A DNA stretch of 57,887 nt from Labrenzia sp. DG1229 (GTDB taxonomy: Bacteria; Pseudomonadota; Alphaproteobacteria; Rhizobiales; Stappiaceae). The position numbers and the translations under genes were made by a program. Of this stretch, positions 1-7,677 are shown piece after piece; position 1 is the first letter of the stretch, and each line of letters begins with the position of its first letter. The notes beneath the pieces are model-generated. The model was not told where the DNA came from and ran no database searches. It saw nothing but the letters and a program-made list of their open reading frames with translations. Where the stretch lies: assembly GCF_000521215.1 (NCBI RefSeq), contig NZ_KI928933.1, forward strand, positions 57,501 through 115,387. Direction: 5' to 3'.

Positions 1-235
1 CGACCATTGCCGCACCTTCAAGCGTCATCCGCCGTCCTCGATAAAGCGCTGCTTCAAACGTGTGACAGACGGTTTCACGATATGTGCTGTCCGCCGAAAG
101 GTTCAGGACGCCCATCTGGTAGGTTCTGTCTTCGAACCTGCGGCCGAATTTCGGAAAATCGAATGTTCTGACGGGTGTTTCGAGAGCGTCGCGATACTTG
201 AGCCAGAGCGGCAGAATGCGATCAGCAGAAATCAT
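1..235 (-). CDS. Dihydropteroate synthase-like (FolP paralogue), 3' part beyond window
   Basis: The leftward frame starts with ATG at 235 and runs off the left edge after about 78 codons. Near residues 41-50 it reads MGVLNLSADS, which resembles the family signature around LMGILNVTPDS of dihydropteroate synthases; about 30 residues later MTLEGAAMV resembles the conserved M..EGA segment. The family joins a pterin pyrophosphate to p-aminobenzoate in the cytoplasm. The usual proline of the signature is replaced by alanine here, so this is probably a divergent paralogue rather than the housekeeping FolP. A GGAGA lies about 9 bases before the ATG. It follows a FolB-like gene in the same direction with an 82-base gap, which supports a pterin-related role. 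Most of the protein is not visible, so the function is inferred from the N-terminus only. Confidence 0.6.
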   Translation of the reverse strand, partial: MISADRILPLWLKYRDALETPVRTFDFPKFGRRFEDRTYQMGVLNLSADSTYRETVCHTFEAALYRGRRMTLEGAAMV

Positions 236-317
236 GAAGGCAGGTCTCCGGATGGTTCGGCTTTGGATTCAAAAGCCCGGGGTCACAAAGGAAGGGTGCT
301 TTGCAATGCAAGTCAAT

Positions 318-719
318 TCAAGCCTTCTTGCGCGTGACCCGAATGCCTACCCCGCCAGCGTCTTCGAAAATGTCGGGTTTGGTCACCTTGACCGCGACAC
401 GTGCGGCGAGCGGATTTGACAGCACAAACTCTGCAATGGCTTCGGCCCATTCTTCCACGAGTTCGACATGCCCGCCACGCTGCGCCTTGTCCTGAATAAA
501 AGTGACCGTGTCCGCATAGGAAACATAAGTTCCGCTGTCCCGCACGACACGCCTGTAACCGGCCACCGTCTCGATCTCGACATCGAACCGGACCGCCTGA
601 CTGCGCCCCTTCTCGCTATCAAGAACGCCGATTTCTGCCGGCACCAGCAGATTTTCGATCAGGACCACATCCGGACCGTCTTCAACGAGTCCGACCGACT
701 TTACCGGGCTTTCAGTCAT
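318..719 (-). CDS. Dihydroneopterin aldolase-like protein (FolB paralogue)
   Basis: A 133-residue protein with the FolB fold pattern: an N-terminal strand VLIENLLVPAEIGV, then YVSYADTVTFIQ, then VELVEEWAEAIAEFVL, and a C-terminal VTKPDIFEDAGGVGIRV that retains the lysine of the family's V.KP segment. FolB enzymes act on dihydroneopterin in folate synthesis. ATG at 719 is chosen over the TTG just upstream because AGGA is placed before it. The gene lies downstream of uxuA (98-base gap) and upstream of the FolP-like gene, all leftward. That context is odd: folate genes are not normally part of uronate operons. The pair could be a separate transcription unit making a modified pterin. The family call is fairly sure; the substrate is unknown. 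Confidence 0.72.
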   Translation of the reverse strand: MTESPVKSVGLVEDGPDVVLIENLLVPAEIGVLDSEKGRSQAVRFDVEIETVAGYRRVVRDSGTYVSYADTVTFIQDKAQRGGHVELVEEWAEAIAEFVLSNPLAARVAVKVTKPDIFEDAGGVGIRVTRKKA

Positions 720-817
720 CAAACTTCCTGTCCTTCGGGATATGCTTCAGGTTTCAGGACATGGATGTAGCCGGAAGCGGGCGCAGGTCAAGTCACCCAC
801 CGCAACCGGTCGTCTCG

Positions 818-1990
818 TCAAGAGCGCAGGTTGTCAATGGAATCCACCGCACAGATAGCGCCGCGCAGTTCCGCCAGACCCTTGAGCCGTCCAATTGCCG
901 GATAGCCCGGTGTGGAGGCTCCGCTCAGATCGTTCAGGATCCGGTGCCCGTGATCCGGCCGCATGGGAATGCGTTTTCCGGATCTTGCTTCCATCCGGCG
1001 CAGCGCCCGGATGATTGCAACCATATCAATGTCACCGCCAAGATGAGCGTCTTCGTAAAAGCTGCGCGGATCGTCCTCCCGGCGAGTTGCCCGCAGATGG
1101 GCGAAGTGAATACGATCGCCCATGGCCTCGACGATCGCGGGGAGGTCGTTGTCCGGGTGCACACCGAGCGAACCGGTGCACAAGGTAAATCCATTTGCCG
1201 GGGAAGCATTCATCGACGCTATTCGCTCCAGATCCGAAAGCGTACTGGCAATGCGCGGCAGTCCGAACAGAGGGCGCGGCGGGTCGTCAGGATGGAGTGC
1301 AAGGACGACACCGGCGTCCTCGACCGCTGGAATAACCGTCTCCAGAAAATTCCGAAGATGCTGAAAGTGTTGTTCGCGTCCGATGTCCCGATAGGCGGCA
1401 AGCCGGTCCCTGAAGGCATCGAGCGTGTAACTTTCTTCTGATCCGGGGAGACCTGCAATGATATTGGCCGTCAACCGGTCCCGATCCTCCTGCGAACAGG
1501 CGGCAAGGTAGGATTGCGCCGCGGCAATGTCGCCGCTGCTGTAGTCAATTTCAGCGCCATCCCTTTCTAGGATGAAAAGGTCGAAGGCCGCATATGCAGC
1601 GAATTCAAATCGCAAGGCGGTGGCGCCACCCTCCAGACCGTAGTCGAGATCGGTGCGCGTCCAATCCAGGACCGGCATGAAGTTGTAGCAAATGGTCGTG
1701 ATGCCCTGCCGGGCAAGAGCGTTCGCGGTTTCCGCCCAATTCCGCGCCCAGAGTTCCCAGCCAGGTGCACCGGTCTTGATGTCCTCATGAACCGGAATGC
1801 TCTCGGCGACCTGCCAGTTCAGACCCGCATCCTCGATCATCTGCCTACGCGCCGCGATTTCTTCCTCCGGCCAGAAAGTTCCGTTCGGGATTTCGTGCAA
1901 CGCAGTCACGATGCCGGTTGCACCGGTCTGACGAACGTCATTCAGAGAAATCGGATCGTGCGGTCCGAACCAGCGCCAGCTTTCGATCAT
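818..1990 (-). CDS. uxuA: D-mannonate dehydratase
   Basis: A 390-residue protein, about the usual UxuA length. It begins MIESWRWFGPHDPISL as UxuA proteins do and carries the characteristic C-terminal MRPDHGHRIL segment with metal-binding histidines, plus FAHLRATRRE and EDAHLGGDIDM. UxuA is a Mn/Fe-dependent cytoplasmic enzyme that converts D-mannonate to 2-keto-3-deoxy-D-gluconate, the last uronate-specific step before the KDG kinase and aldolase. Those two enzymes are not in the window. The gene follows the GntR regulator (26-base gap) in a leftward operon with the GH2 glucuronidase. Its partners UxaC and UxuB are in the divergent operon, so the pathway is split between two arms served by one control region. 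Confidence 0.95.
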   Translation of the reverse strand: MIESWRWFGPHDPISLNDVRQTGATGIVTALHEIPNGTFWPEEEIAARRQMIEDAGLNWQVAESIPVHEDIKTGAPGWELWARNWAETANALARQGITTICYNFMPVLDWTRTDLDYGLEGGATALRFEFAAYAAFDLFILERDGAEIDYSSGDIAAAQSYLAACSQEDRDRLTANIIAGLPGSEESYTLDAFRDRLAAYRDIGREQHFQHLRNFLETVIPAVEDAGVVLALHPDDPPRPLFGLPRIASTLSDLERIASMNASPANGFTLCTGSLGVHPDNDLPAIVEAMGDRIHFAHLRATRREDDPRSFYEDAHLGGDIDMVAIIRALRRMEARSGKRIPMRPDHGHRILNDLSGASTPGYPAIGRLKGLAELRGAICAVDSIDNLRS

Positions 1991-2016
1991 CGCCCAATTC
2001 TTTCTTTTCGTGTTCT

Positions 2017-2757
2017 TTAAGGTGACGCGACCGTGGGCGTATAGAGATACCCGTCAAATTCCGGATCTCCGACATCGGAGAGTTCAAGAAGGGTCAAGCG
2101 CACATTTTCAAGATGCTGCCACATGGCAAGCCGGGCCTGCTCCGCATTGCGATGACGCAAGGCCTCCAGGACGGCGGCATGGTCATCCAGCCAGCTTGTC
2201 CGGTAACTCAGGTCGAAAATCCGGTCGTGCAACCTTGCCCACATGGGGCTGTTTTCCCGTTTCTTCCAAAGCTCCTCGACATGATCGACGAGAACGCTGT
2301 TCTGGGTGGCCTCCGCGATCCGAAGATGGAATTGCCGGTCGGCGAAATAGTCCTCTTCGCCGTTTTCGATCGCCCTGCGCTCCAGTTCGAGCGTCTCCCG
2401 AAGCTTTATGATGTCACTTTTGGTAATGGTTGACGCGGCAAAACCGGCAATACTGCTTTCCAGCAGCTGCCGAGCCTGCAGCAGTTCAAAGGGACCGAAG
2501 TCGGACTTCTGGATGTTCAGCGAAATTTTTTCACCGGCCGCGACATAGCTGCCCGAGCCCTTGCGCACGTCGAGATAACCCTCGATCTCGAGCATGATGA
2601 AAGCTTCGCGCACAAGGGAACGGCTGATGCCCATTTCAAGGGAAATCTGCCTTTCCGTCGGAAACTTGTCACCGGGCCGGTACCCTTCCTCCGCGATCCG
2701 CCGTGCCAGGGATTCGGCAATTTCCTGATATCGGCGCTTTGAACCATCGCTGGTCAT
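2017..2757 (-). CDS. GntR/FadR-family uronate regulator (UxuR/ExuR-like)
   Basis: A 246-residue transcription factor. Residues 8-75 form the GntR winged helix (YQEIAESLARRI, then ERQISLEMGISRSLVREAF as helix-turn-helix, then GYLDVRKGSGSYV as wing). The remaining 150 residues are an all-helical FCD-type ligand domain. It overlaps the GH2 gene by 4 bases (ATGA), so the two are co-translated. Its place between a beta-glucuronidase and uxuA, and the AAATTGGT..ACC.. operators at 5677-5737, which resemble E. coli UxuR/ExuR sites, point to a repressor released by a uronate such as fructuronate or glucuronate. The ligand is inferred, not visible in the sequence. Confidence 0.88.
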   Translation of the reverse strand: MTSDGSKRRYQEIAESLARRIAEEGYRPGDKFPTERQISLEMGISRSLVREAFIMLEIEGYLDVRKGSGSYVAAGEKISLNIQKSDFGPFELLQARQLLESSIAGFAASTITKSDIIKLRETLELERRAIENGEEDYFADRQFHLRIAEATQNSVLVDHVEELWKKRENSPMWARLHDRIFDLSYRTSWLDDHAAVLEALRHRNAEQARLAMWQHLENVRLTLLELSDVGDPEFDGYLYTPTVASP

Positions 2758-4571
2758 GAAGCCTTCCTTGCACTCTTCGCGTCCGCAGCAATCTTCCGAT
2801 AGTAATCCGCCAGAATATGGAACGCTTTTTTCTTCGTCTTTTTGTCGGCCGCAATCAGCCCCTTGTGATTATACCCATTTTGAAAGATGTTTTGGCGCCG
2901 TTCCACTCGGAAATCATAAAGTATCCACGGCGACATGCCCTTGACGTAGTCCAGTTCCCTCAAGGTAGCGATCTGCCTGCGATAGACTTCGGCCATGTAA
3001 TCCTCGCTGAAGAGGCCGTTTTCCGGGCCTTTCACGCCAATCACGCCATCAGCGCCGGTCTCGGAAATCACGACCGGCCGGTCGGGATCAGAATTCTTGC
3101 CGATTTCGGCAAGGTCATCGAAATTCTCCTCGTACCAGCCGTAGTATTCATTGAGGCCGATGATATCGATATGCTCTGCGAGCCGATCCTCAATGCAGTT
3201 GTTCGCGTGATTGACGAGGCAGGCTGCCGATGTCAGTCGAGTCGGATCGAGTTGAACAGCCCTTTCGGCCAATCCCCTCATGAATTCGAGCCTGGCGTCC
3301 GTGTCCGGGTTTTCGTTGCCAACCGACCAGATGATGACGCTTGCGCGGTTCCTGTCCCGCTTGATCAACTCCGTCAACTGGTTTTCCGCGTCCCGATAGG
3401 TAGCGGGATTGGCAAAGTCGATCGCCCAGTAGACCGGGATCTCTTCCCACAGGAGAAATCCGAGCTCATCGGCCAGTTCCGCCGCGCGCTCATGATGCGG
3501 ATAGTGGGCCAGGCGCAGGTAATTGCAGCCAAGTTCCCCGGCATGACAAAAACGCCGGCGCAGATCTTCCTCGGTCGTTACCTTGCCCAGGTCGGCATCG
3601 TCCTCATGCACCGAGATTCCGCGCAAGAACAGAGGTTCACCATTCAGCAGGATCTCGGTGCCCCGACGTTCGATCTGGCGGAAACCAACGCGATCTGCGA
3701 CTCTGTCCTCTCCGAATGTCAGGACCGCCTCGTAAAGCATCGGATCGTCCGGGCTCCAAAGTCGCGGGCACGCGGAGATTTCGATGCTGCCCTTGCCGTC
3801 CTCGACAGAAATTGTGCAGTCAATGTCGAGAGCCGGGATCGACAATCTGGCGACACCCGACCTGGTGCCACATATGGTTATCTCGGCACGAAGGTTCGAA
3901 TAGGTGCCGTCAGGCACAAGATACAGGAAGAAGTCCCTGATCAGATCTCCTGGAGCTTCAAAGTAGCGGACGTCTCGGTAAAGGCCGCCGTAATTGAACC
4001 AGTCGGTATTACGCATGGGCACCCTGTCCAGGGTGCGGGTATTGTTGACACAGGCCATTATCCAGTTCCGGCCCGAGCGCAACTTGCCGGTCAGTTCAAC
4101 GCAAAACGGCGTCGACGCACCGTAGTGATTGCCCAGAAATTCGCCGTTCAGGAAAATCTTGCAGTCATAACTCGCAGCTCCGAAATGCAGGAACTGGCGC
4201 CTTGTTTCGTCAATGTCTTCAATATCGAGCGTGCGCGTATACCAAGCACTGCCTTCAAAAAAATACCATTTGTCCTTGAGCATGGCCCAATTCGACGGAA
4301 CCGGAACGGTCTCACCCATGTAGGGATCGTAATCCCAGGGTTCGTTGCGGTTCTCCGGTGCCTCCGGCATCATGGAAAACCATTTTTGCCGGAGGCCGGT
4401 GTCCAGAAGATCAACGCAAAAATTCCAGTTGCCGTTGAGACTTTCAGATGCCCGTCCGCCCATGAAGATCAGGCCGTCGTGATTCAAGGACTGTGTGTTG
4501 AAAGGAACATCATAGTCTTCATCATGGAGCGCCTGCAGCGCATTGTCGGCGAGTTTCGAGCGTTCGAGCAT
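2754..4571 (-). CDS. uidA: Glycoside hydrolase family 2 beta-glucuronidase
   Basis: A 605-residue protein (E. coli UidA has 603). It has the jelly-roll domain (about 40-210), an immunoglobulin-like domain (about 215-300) and a TIM barrel. The acid/base is probably E420 in IIWSVGNEN and the nucleophile E504 in VVISETGADG. N568 and K570 in NGYNHKGLIA match the N-x-K motif that glucuronidases use to hold the sugar carboxylate, which favours glucuronidase over galactosidase. There is no signal peptide, so it should act in the cytoplasm on imported glucuronides, releasing glucuronate for UxaC. The gene follows the TRAP binding protein by 27 bases and overlaps the GntR gene by 4. Confidence 0.93.
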   Translation of the reverse strand: MLERSKLADNALQALHDEDYDVPFNTQSLNHDGLIFMGGRASESLNGNWNFCVDLLDTGLRQKWFSMMPEAPENRNEPWDYDPYMGETVPVPSNWAMLKDKWYFFEGSAWYTRTLDIEDIDETRRQFLHFGAASYDCKIFLNGEFLGNHYGASTPFCVELTGKLRSGRNWIMACVNNTRTLDRVPMRNTDWFNYGGLYRDVRYFEAPGDLIRDFFLYLVPDGTYSNLRAEITICGTRSGVARLSIPALDIDCTISVEDGKGSIEISACPRLWSPDDPMLYEAVLTFGEDRVADRVGFRQIERRGTEILLNGEPLFLRGISVHEDDADLGKVTTEEDLRRRFCHAGELGCNYLRLAHYPHHERAAELADELGFLLWEEIPVYWAIDFANPATYRDAENQLTELIKRDRNRASVIIWSVGNENPDTDARLEFMRGLAERAVQLDPTRLTSAACLVNHANNCIEDRLAEHIDIIGLNEYYGWYEENFDDLAEIGKNSDPDRPVVISETGADGVIGVKGPENGLFSEDYMAEVYRRQIATLRELDYVKGMSPWILYDFRVERRQNIFQNGYNHKGLIAADKKTKKKAFHILADYYRKIAADAKSARKAS

Positions 4572-4598
4572 CTATCCTGTCTCCGGCCTGGACCTTGC

Positions 4599-5579
4599 TT
4601 ATTGCGGTGCGCTTGCCTTGATGCGGTCGATCAGGTCCGAAACGACAGCAGATTTCTCGGCCGCCTCCTGGTGCATCGGCAGGACAGCCTCGATGAACGG
4701 TCCCTTTTCTACTTCGATAAACTTTACTCCGAGTTCGGTCTTCGCTGTTTCAACAGCCGCAGCGCTCATCGCATCCCACTGTTCGCGGTGGAAATCCATC
4801 GATTCGCGAGCAGCCTTGGTCAGTGCCTGCTTGTGCTCGTCGGACAACTCGTTCCAGGTCTTGGAAGATATCATGACCACCGAAGGGATCATGGTATGGC
4901 CATCATTGGAATAAACCTTTGAAACCTCGCCGTGACGCGCCGACGTCAGGGCCATCGGGTTGTTTTCCGCACCATCCACGACACCTTGCTGCAGGGCGCT
5001 ATAGAGCTCGCCCCATGCGATTGGCGTCGGGTTGCCGCCAAGCAGCTCCACCATGCGGATCGCGGACGGGCTTGGCTGAACGCGGATCTTCATGCCCTGC
5101 AGGTCTGCCGGCGAATGAATTTCCTTGTTGGCATAGAAAGACCGCGCACCTTCGATATAAAAGGCAATTCCGACAAAACCCTTGTCTTTGGATGCCGCCA
5201 GAATGTCTGAGCCGATATCTCCACTCAAAACATCATAGTAATGGTCGGCATCGACGAAGATATAGGGCAGGTTGAGTGCGCCGTAGGATTCCTCGAAGGC
5301 TTCGAGTTCGGAGGCATTGGAGCGGGCCATGTCGAGGGAACCGTTCTGCATGAGTTCCATGGATTCACGCTGGGTACCGAGCTGCGCATTGGCGTAGATA
5401 CGGATCTTCAAATCGCCGCCGGTCGCTTCTTCAAGCTTCTCCGCCATATGCTCCATGGATTTGTGCAGCGGATGATCTTCCGGGTTGTTGTGATTGAGAC
5501 GCAGGGTCTTGGCGTTGGCAACCGAACCCATTGCGACTGCACCTGCGGCCAGAACGGCCGCGAGCTTTACAAACTTCAT
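4599..5579 (-). CDS. dctP: TRAP transporter substrate-binding protein, DctP family (uronate/glucuronide type)
   Basis: A 326-residue periplasmic binding protein. The start at 5579 (or 5582) follows GGAGGAAATC and gives a clean signal peptide, MKFVKLAAVLAAGAVAMGSV..ANA. Family features are LRLNHNNPEDHPLHKSM at the mature N-terminus, ANAQLGTQRESMELMQNGSLDM, and QGMKIRVQPSPSAIRMVELLGG with the carboxylate-binding arginine, followed by QQGVVDGAENNP. These proteins capture carboxylated substrates in the periplasm and hand them to DctQM. The membrane subunits are encoded divergently across a shared promoter region rather than next to it. The surrounding glucuronidase and uronate enzymes suggest glucuronate or a glucuronosyl oligosaccharide as ligand. 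Confidence 0.93.
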   Translation of the reverse strand: MKFVKLAAVLAAGAVAMGSVANAKTLRLNHNNPEDHPLHKSMEHMAEKLEEATGGDLKIRIYANAQLGTQRESMELMQNGSLDMARSNASELEAFEESYGALNLPYIFVDADHYYDVLSGDIGSDILAASKDKGFVGIAFYIEGARSFYANKEIHSPADLQGMKIRVQPSPSAIRMVELLGGNPTPIAWGELYSALQQGVVDGAENNPMALTSARHGEVSKVYSNDGHTMIPSVVMISSKTWNELSDEHKQALTKAARESMDFHREQWDAMSAAAVETAKTELGVKFIEVEKGPFIEAVLPMHQEAAEKSAVVSDLIDRIKASAPQ

Positions 5580-5676
5580 CATGATTTCCTCCCAATGCAG
5601 CCTGGCTGAAACACTCCGCCCTGACTTGAACGGGATGCCGGCTGCGGTTTTCGCGGCAGTGACCGCCACGGATGGC

Positions 5677-5694
5677 AAATTGTTCGTCCAATTT
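5677..5694. promoter_or_regulatory. UxuR/ExuR-type operator 1
   Basis: AAATTGTTCGTCCAATTT is a near-palindrome with 6-base arms (AAATTG/CAATTT). It resembles the E. coli UxuR/ExuR consensus of the form AAATTGGTnnACCAATTT. It lies 97 bases before the leftward dctP start and 43 bases, about four helical turns, from a second site. The likely ligand is the GntR regulator encoded at 2017-2757. Confidence 0.65.
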
Positions 5695-5719
5695 CGCAAA
5701 TCAGTCAACCTTTTTTACG

Positions 5720-5737
5720 AAATTGGTTGACCAGTTT
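5720..5737. promoter_or_regulatory. UxuR/ExuR-type operator 2
   Basis: AAATTGGTTGACCAGTTT matches the UxuR/ExuR-type consensus at all but one of the specified positions and contains the TGGT..ACCA core. It lies 85 bases before the rightward dctQ start. With the site at 5677 it would allow the GntR regulator to control both arms of the uronate cluster from one divergent promoter region. Confidence 0.75.
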
Positions 5738-5822
5738 GATTTGATAGCGCATTTCTAACGCTGCCGTGCCCCGCTACCATCTGCTCAAAAATGGTATTGC
5801 AGGCCGGATTGGGAGGACAATC

Positions 5823-6347
5823 GTGAACACCATTACCAAAGGCGTGGATCTCGTGCTGCGCCTTGTCATCACCTTCGCATTTGCCGTTTTGGTCGCCTGC
5901 GTCATCTGGCAGGTATTCTCGCGTTACGTTCTGGAAAGTCCCAGCACCGTCACGGACGAAATGGCCCGGTTCCTGTTCATCTGGGTTGCACTTCTCGGCG
6001 GAGCCTACACGCTCGGACAACGGAGGCATCTTGCCATCGACCTGCTTCCGCAAATCACGAGTGGCAACCTCCGGCTCACGATAAACGCGACGATCATCTT
6101 GGCTATCGCCACATTCGCCGCGCTGGTGATGATCTACGGTGGCATGGATCTGGTGAACCGGACGCTTTCGACCGGGCAGGTTTCACCGGCCCTCAGGCTG
6201 CCCATGGGGCTCGTCTATATCGCGATCCCGTTTTCCGGAATCTGCATTCTCTACTATTGCCTGACCTTTCTGGCCGACCTCCTCCTGAGCGGACGAGGAC
6301 CTAATGATCAGGAAGGTACGCCGAAGGCCGGCGGACCGCTGGACTAG
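5823..6347 (+). CDS. dctQ: TRAP transporter small membrane subunit, DctQ family
   Basis: A 174-residue inner-membrane protein with four predicted helices: LVITFAFAVLVACVIWQVFS, ARFLFIWVALLGGAYTLG, NATIILAIATFAALVMIYGG and GLVYIAIPFSGICILYYCL. SRYVLESPSTVTDEMARFLFIWV is a typical DctQ segment. GTG at 5823 is chosen because GGGAGGA sits 5 bases upstream; an ATG at 5766 would add a charged extension with no ribosome site. The subunit supports the DctM transport channel. It is first in the rightward uronate operon, 20 bases before dctM. Confidence 0.92.
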   Translation: MNTITKGVDLVLRLVITFAFAVLVACVIWQVFSRYVLESPSTVTDEMARFLFIWVALLGGAYTLGQRRHLAIDLLPQITSGNLRLTINATIILAIATFAALVMIYGGMDLVNRTLSTGQVSPALRLPMGLVYIAIPFSGICILYYCLTFLADLLLSGRGPNDQEGTPKAGGPLD

Positions 6348-6367
6348 AACGGGAACAAGGGAACAAA

Positions 6368-7669
6368 ATGGAAATTCAATCTGTCCTCGTCCTGTTCGGG
6401 ACGTTTGCACTCCTCATGATGCTGGGCGTTCCGATTGCCTTTTCGATCGGTCTTTCGGCTTTTGCAACCTTCCTGCTGTTCATGTCTTTCGATCAGTCGG
6501 TCTACATAGTCGCCCAGCAGGTCGCGTCAGGTCTAGACAGTTTCACGCTGCTGGCGATCCCGTTTTTCATTCTTGCCGGCAATATCATGAACCGCGGCGG
6601 TATTGCGATGCGCCTGATCGAATTCGCAAAGGTGATCGGTGGCCGGCTGCCGGGTGCCCTGGCGCACTGCAACGTCATCGCAAACATGATGTTCGGCTCG
6701 ATTTCAGGTTCTGCGGTCGCCTCCGCCGCCGCCGTTGGTGGCGTCATGGCCCCCTTGCAGAAAAAGGAAGGTTACGATCCGGCCTACAGCGCCGCCGTCA
6801 ACATCGCGTCCTGCCCGACAGGCCTTTTGATCCCGCCCAGTTCCACTTTTATCGTATATTCACTGATCACCAATGGCACTTCCGTCGCCGCTCTTTTCGT
6901 TGCCGGGTACATTCCCGGCATTTTGATGGGGCTCAGCCTGATGGTGGTGGCCGGCATCATTGCAAAGCGGCGCGGATATCCGGTTGCCGAACGACCGAGC
7001 GGTGCAGAAGTCGTCAGAAAGGCGGCTGACGCAATGTTGCCTCTCGGCCTCATCGTGATCGTCATGGGTGGTATTGTCTGGGGTGTTTTCACAGCCACGG
7101 AAGCTTCCGCGGTCGCTGTTGTCTACACACTCTTCCTGGCTGTGGTCTGGTATAGAGAGATCACCTGGAGAGATTTGCCGAGCATCATTCTGGACAGTGC
7201 GGTGACAACATCCATCGTGCTTTTGATGATCGGCTGTTCGATAGCCATGTCCAAGGCAATGGCATTTGCCGATATCCCCTATTCGATCTCCGACGCACTG
7301 CTGAAGCTATCCGAAAATCCGATCGTTCTTCTGCTGATCATCAACATCGCGCTGCTCGTGGTCGGCACGTTCATGGACATGACCCCGGCGCTCCTGATCT
7401 TCACACCGATTTTCCTGCCGGTCGTCGAGGATCTCGGCATGGATCCGGTTCATTTCGGAGTGGTCATGACATTCAATCTGTGTATCGGTATCTGTACGCC
7501 TCCGGTTGGATCGGCCCTGTTCGTAGGATGCTCAGTCGGAGGAGTGAAGATTGGGCAAGTGATCAAACCGATGATCGGCTTCTACGCCGTCCTGGTTTCA
7601 TTACTTCTGGTGATCACATATTTCCCCGCGCTCAGCCTGTTCCTGCCGCGCGTTCTACTCGGCTACTAG
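6368..7669 (+). CDS. dctM: TRAP transporter large membrane subunit, DctM family
   Basis: A 433-residue polytopic membrane protein, normal for DctM, with about 12 hydrophobic segments. Typical features are LLMMLGVPIAFSIGLSAFATF near the start, PFFILAGNIMNRGGIAMRLIEFA, the GSISGSAVASAAAVGGVMAP loop, and NLCIGICTPPVGSALFVGC near the C-terminus. It forms the sodium-driven channel that takes substrate from DctP. It sits between dctQ and the GH31 gene (8-base gap), so transport and hydrolysis are co-expressed. Confidence 0.96.
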   Translation: MEIQSVLVLFGTFALLMMLGVPIAFSIGLSAFATFLLFMSFDQSVYIVAQQVASGLDSFTLLAIPFFILAGNIMNRGGIAMRLIEFAKVIGGRLPGALAHCNVIANMMFGSISGSAVASAAAVGGVMAPLQKKEGYDPAYSAAVNIASCPTGLLIPPSSTFIVYSLITNGTSVAALFVAGYIPGILMGLSLMVVAGIIAKRRGYPVAERPSGAEVVRKAADAMLPLGLIVIVMGGIVWGVFTATEASAVAVVYTLFLAVVWYREITWRDLPSIILDSAVTTSIVLLMIGCSIAMSKAMAFADIPYSISDALLKLSENPIVLLLIINIALLVVGTFMDMTPALLIFTPIFLPVVEDLGMDPVHFGVVMTFNLCIGICTPPVGSALFVGCSVGGVKIGQVIKPMIGFYAVLVSLLLVITYFPALSLFLPRVLLGY

Positions 7670-7677
7670 GACGGACA

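Noticed and set aside
11..337. Small rightward frames over the left edge
   Set aside because: The minus-strand FolP-like reading has a family signature and a ribosome site, and these frames do not.
2817..4922. Long open frame on the + strand (about 700 codons) over the GH2 gene
   Set aside because: It is antisense to a convincing GH2 enzyme with catalytic residues, shows no family features, and has no ribosome site. GC-rich codon bias often leaves the opposite strand open.
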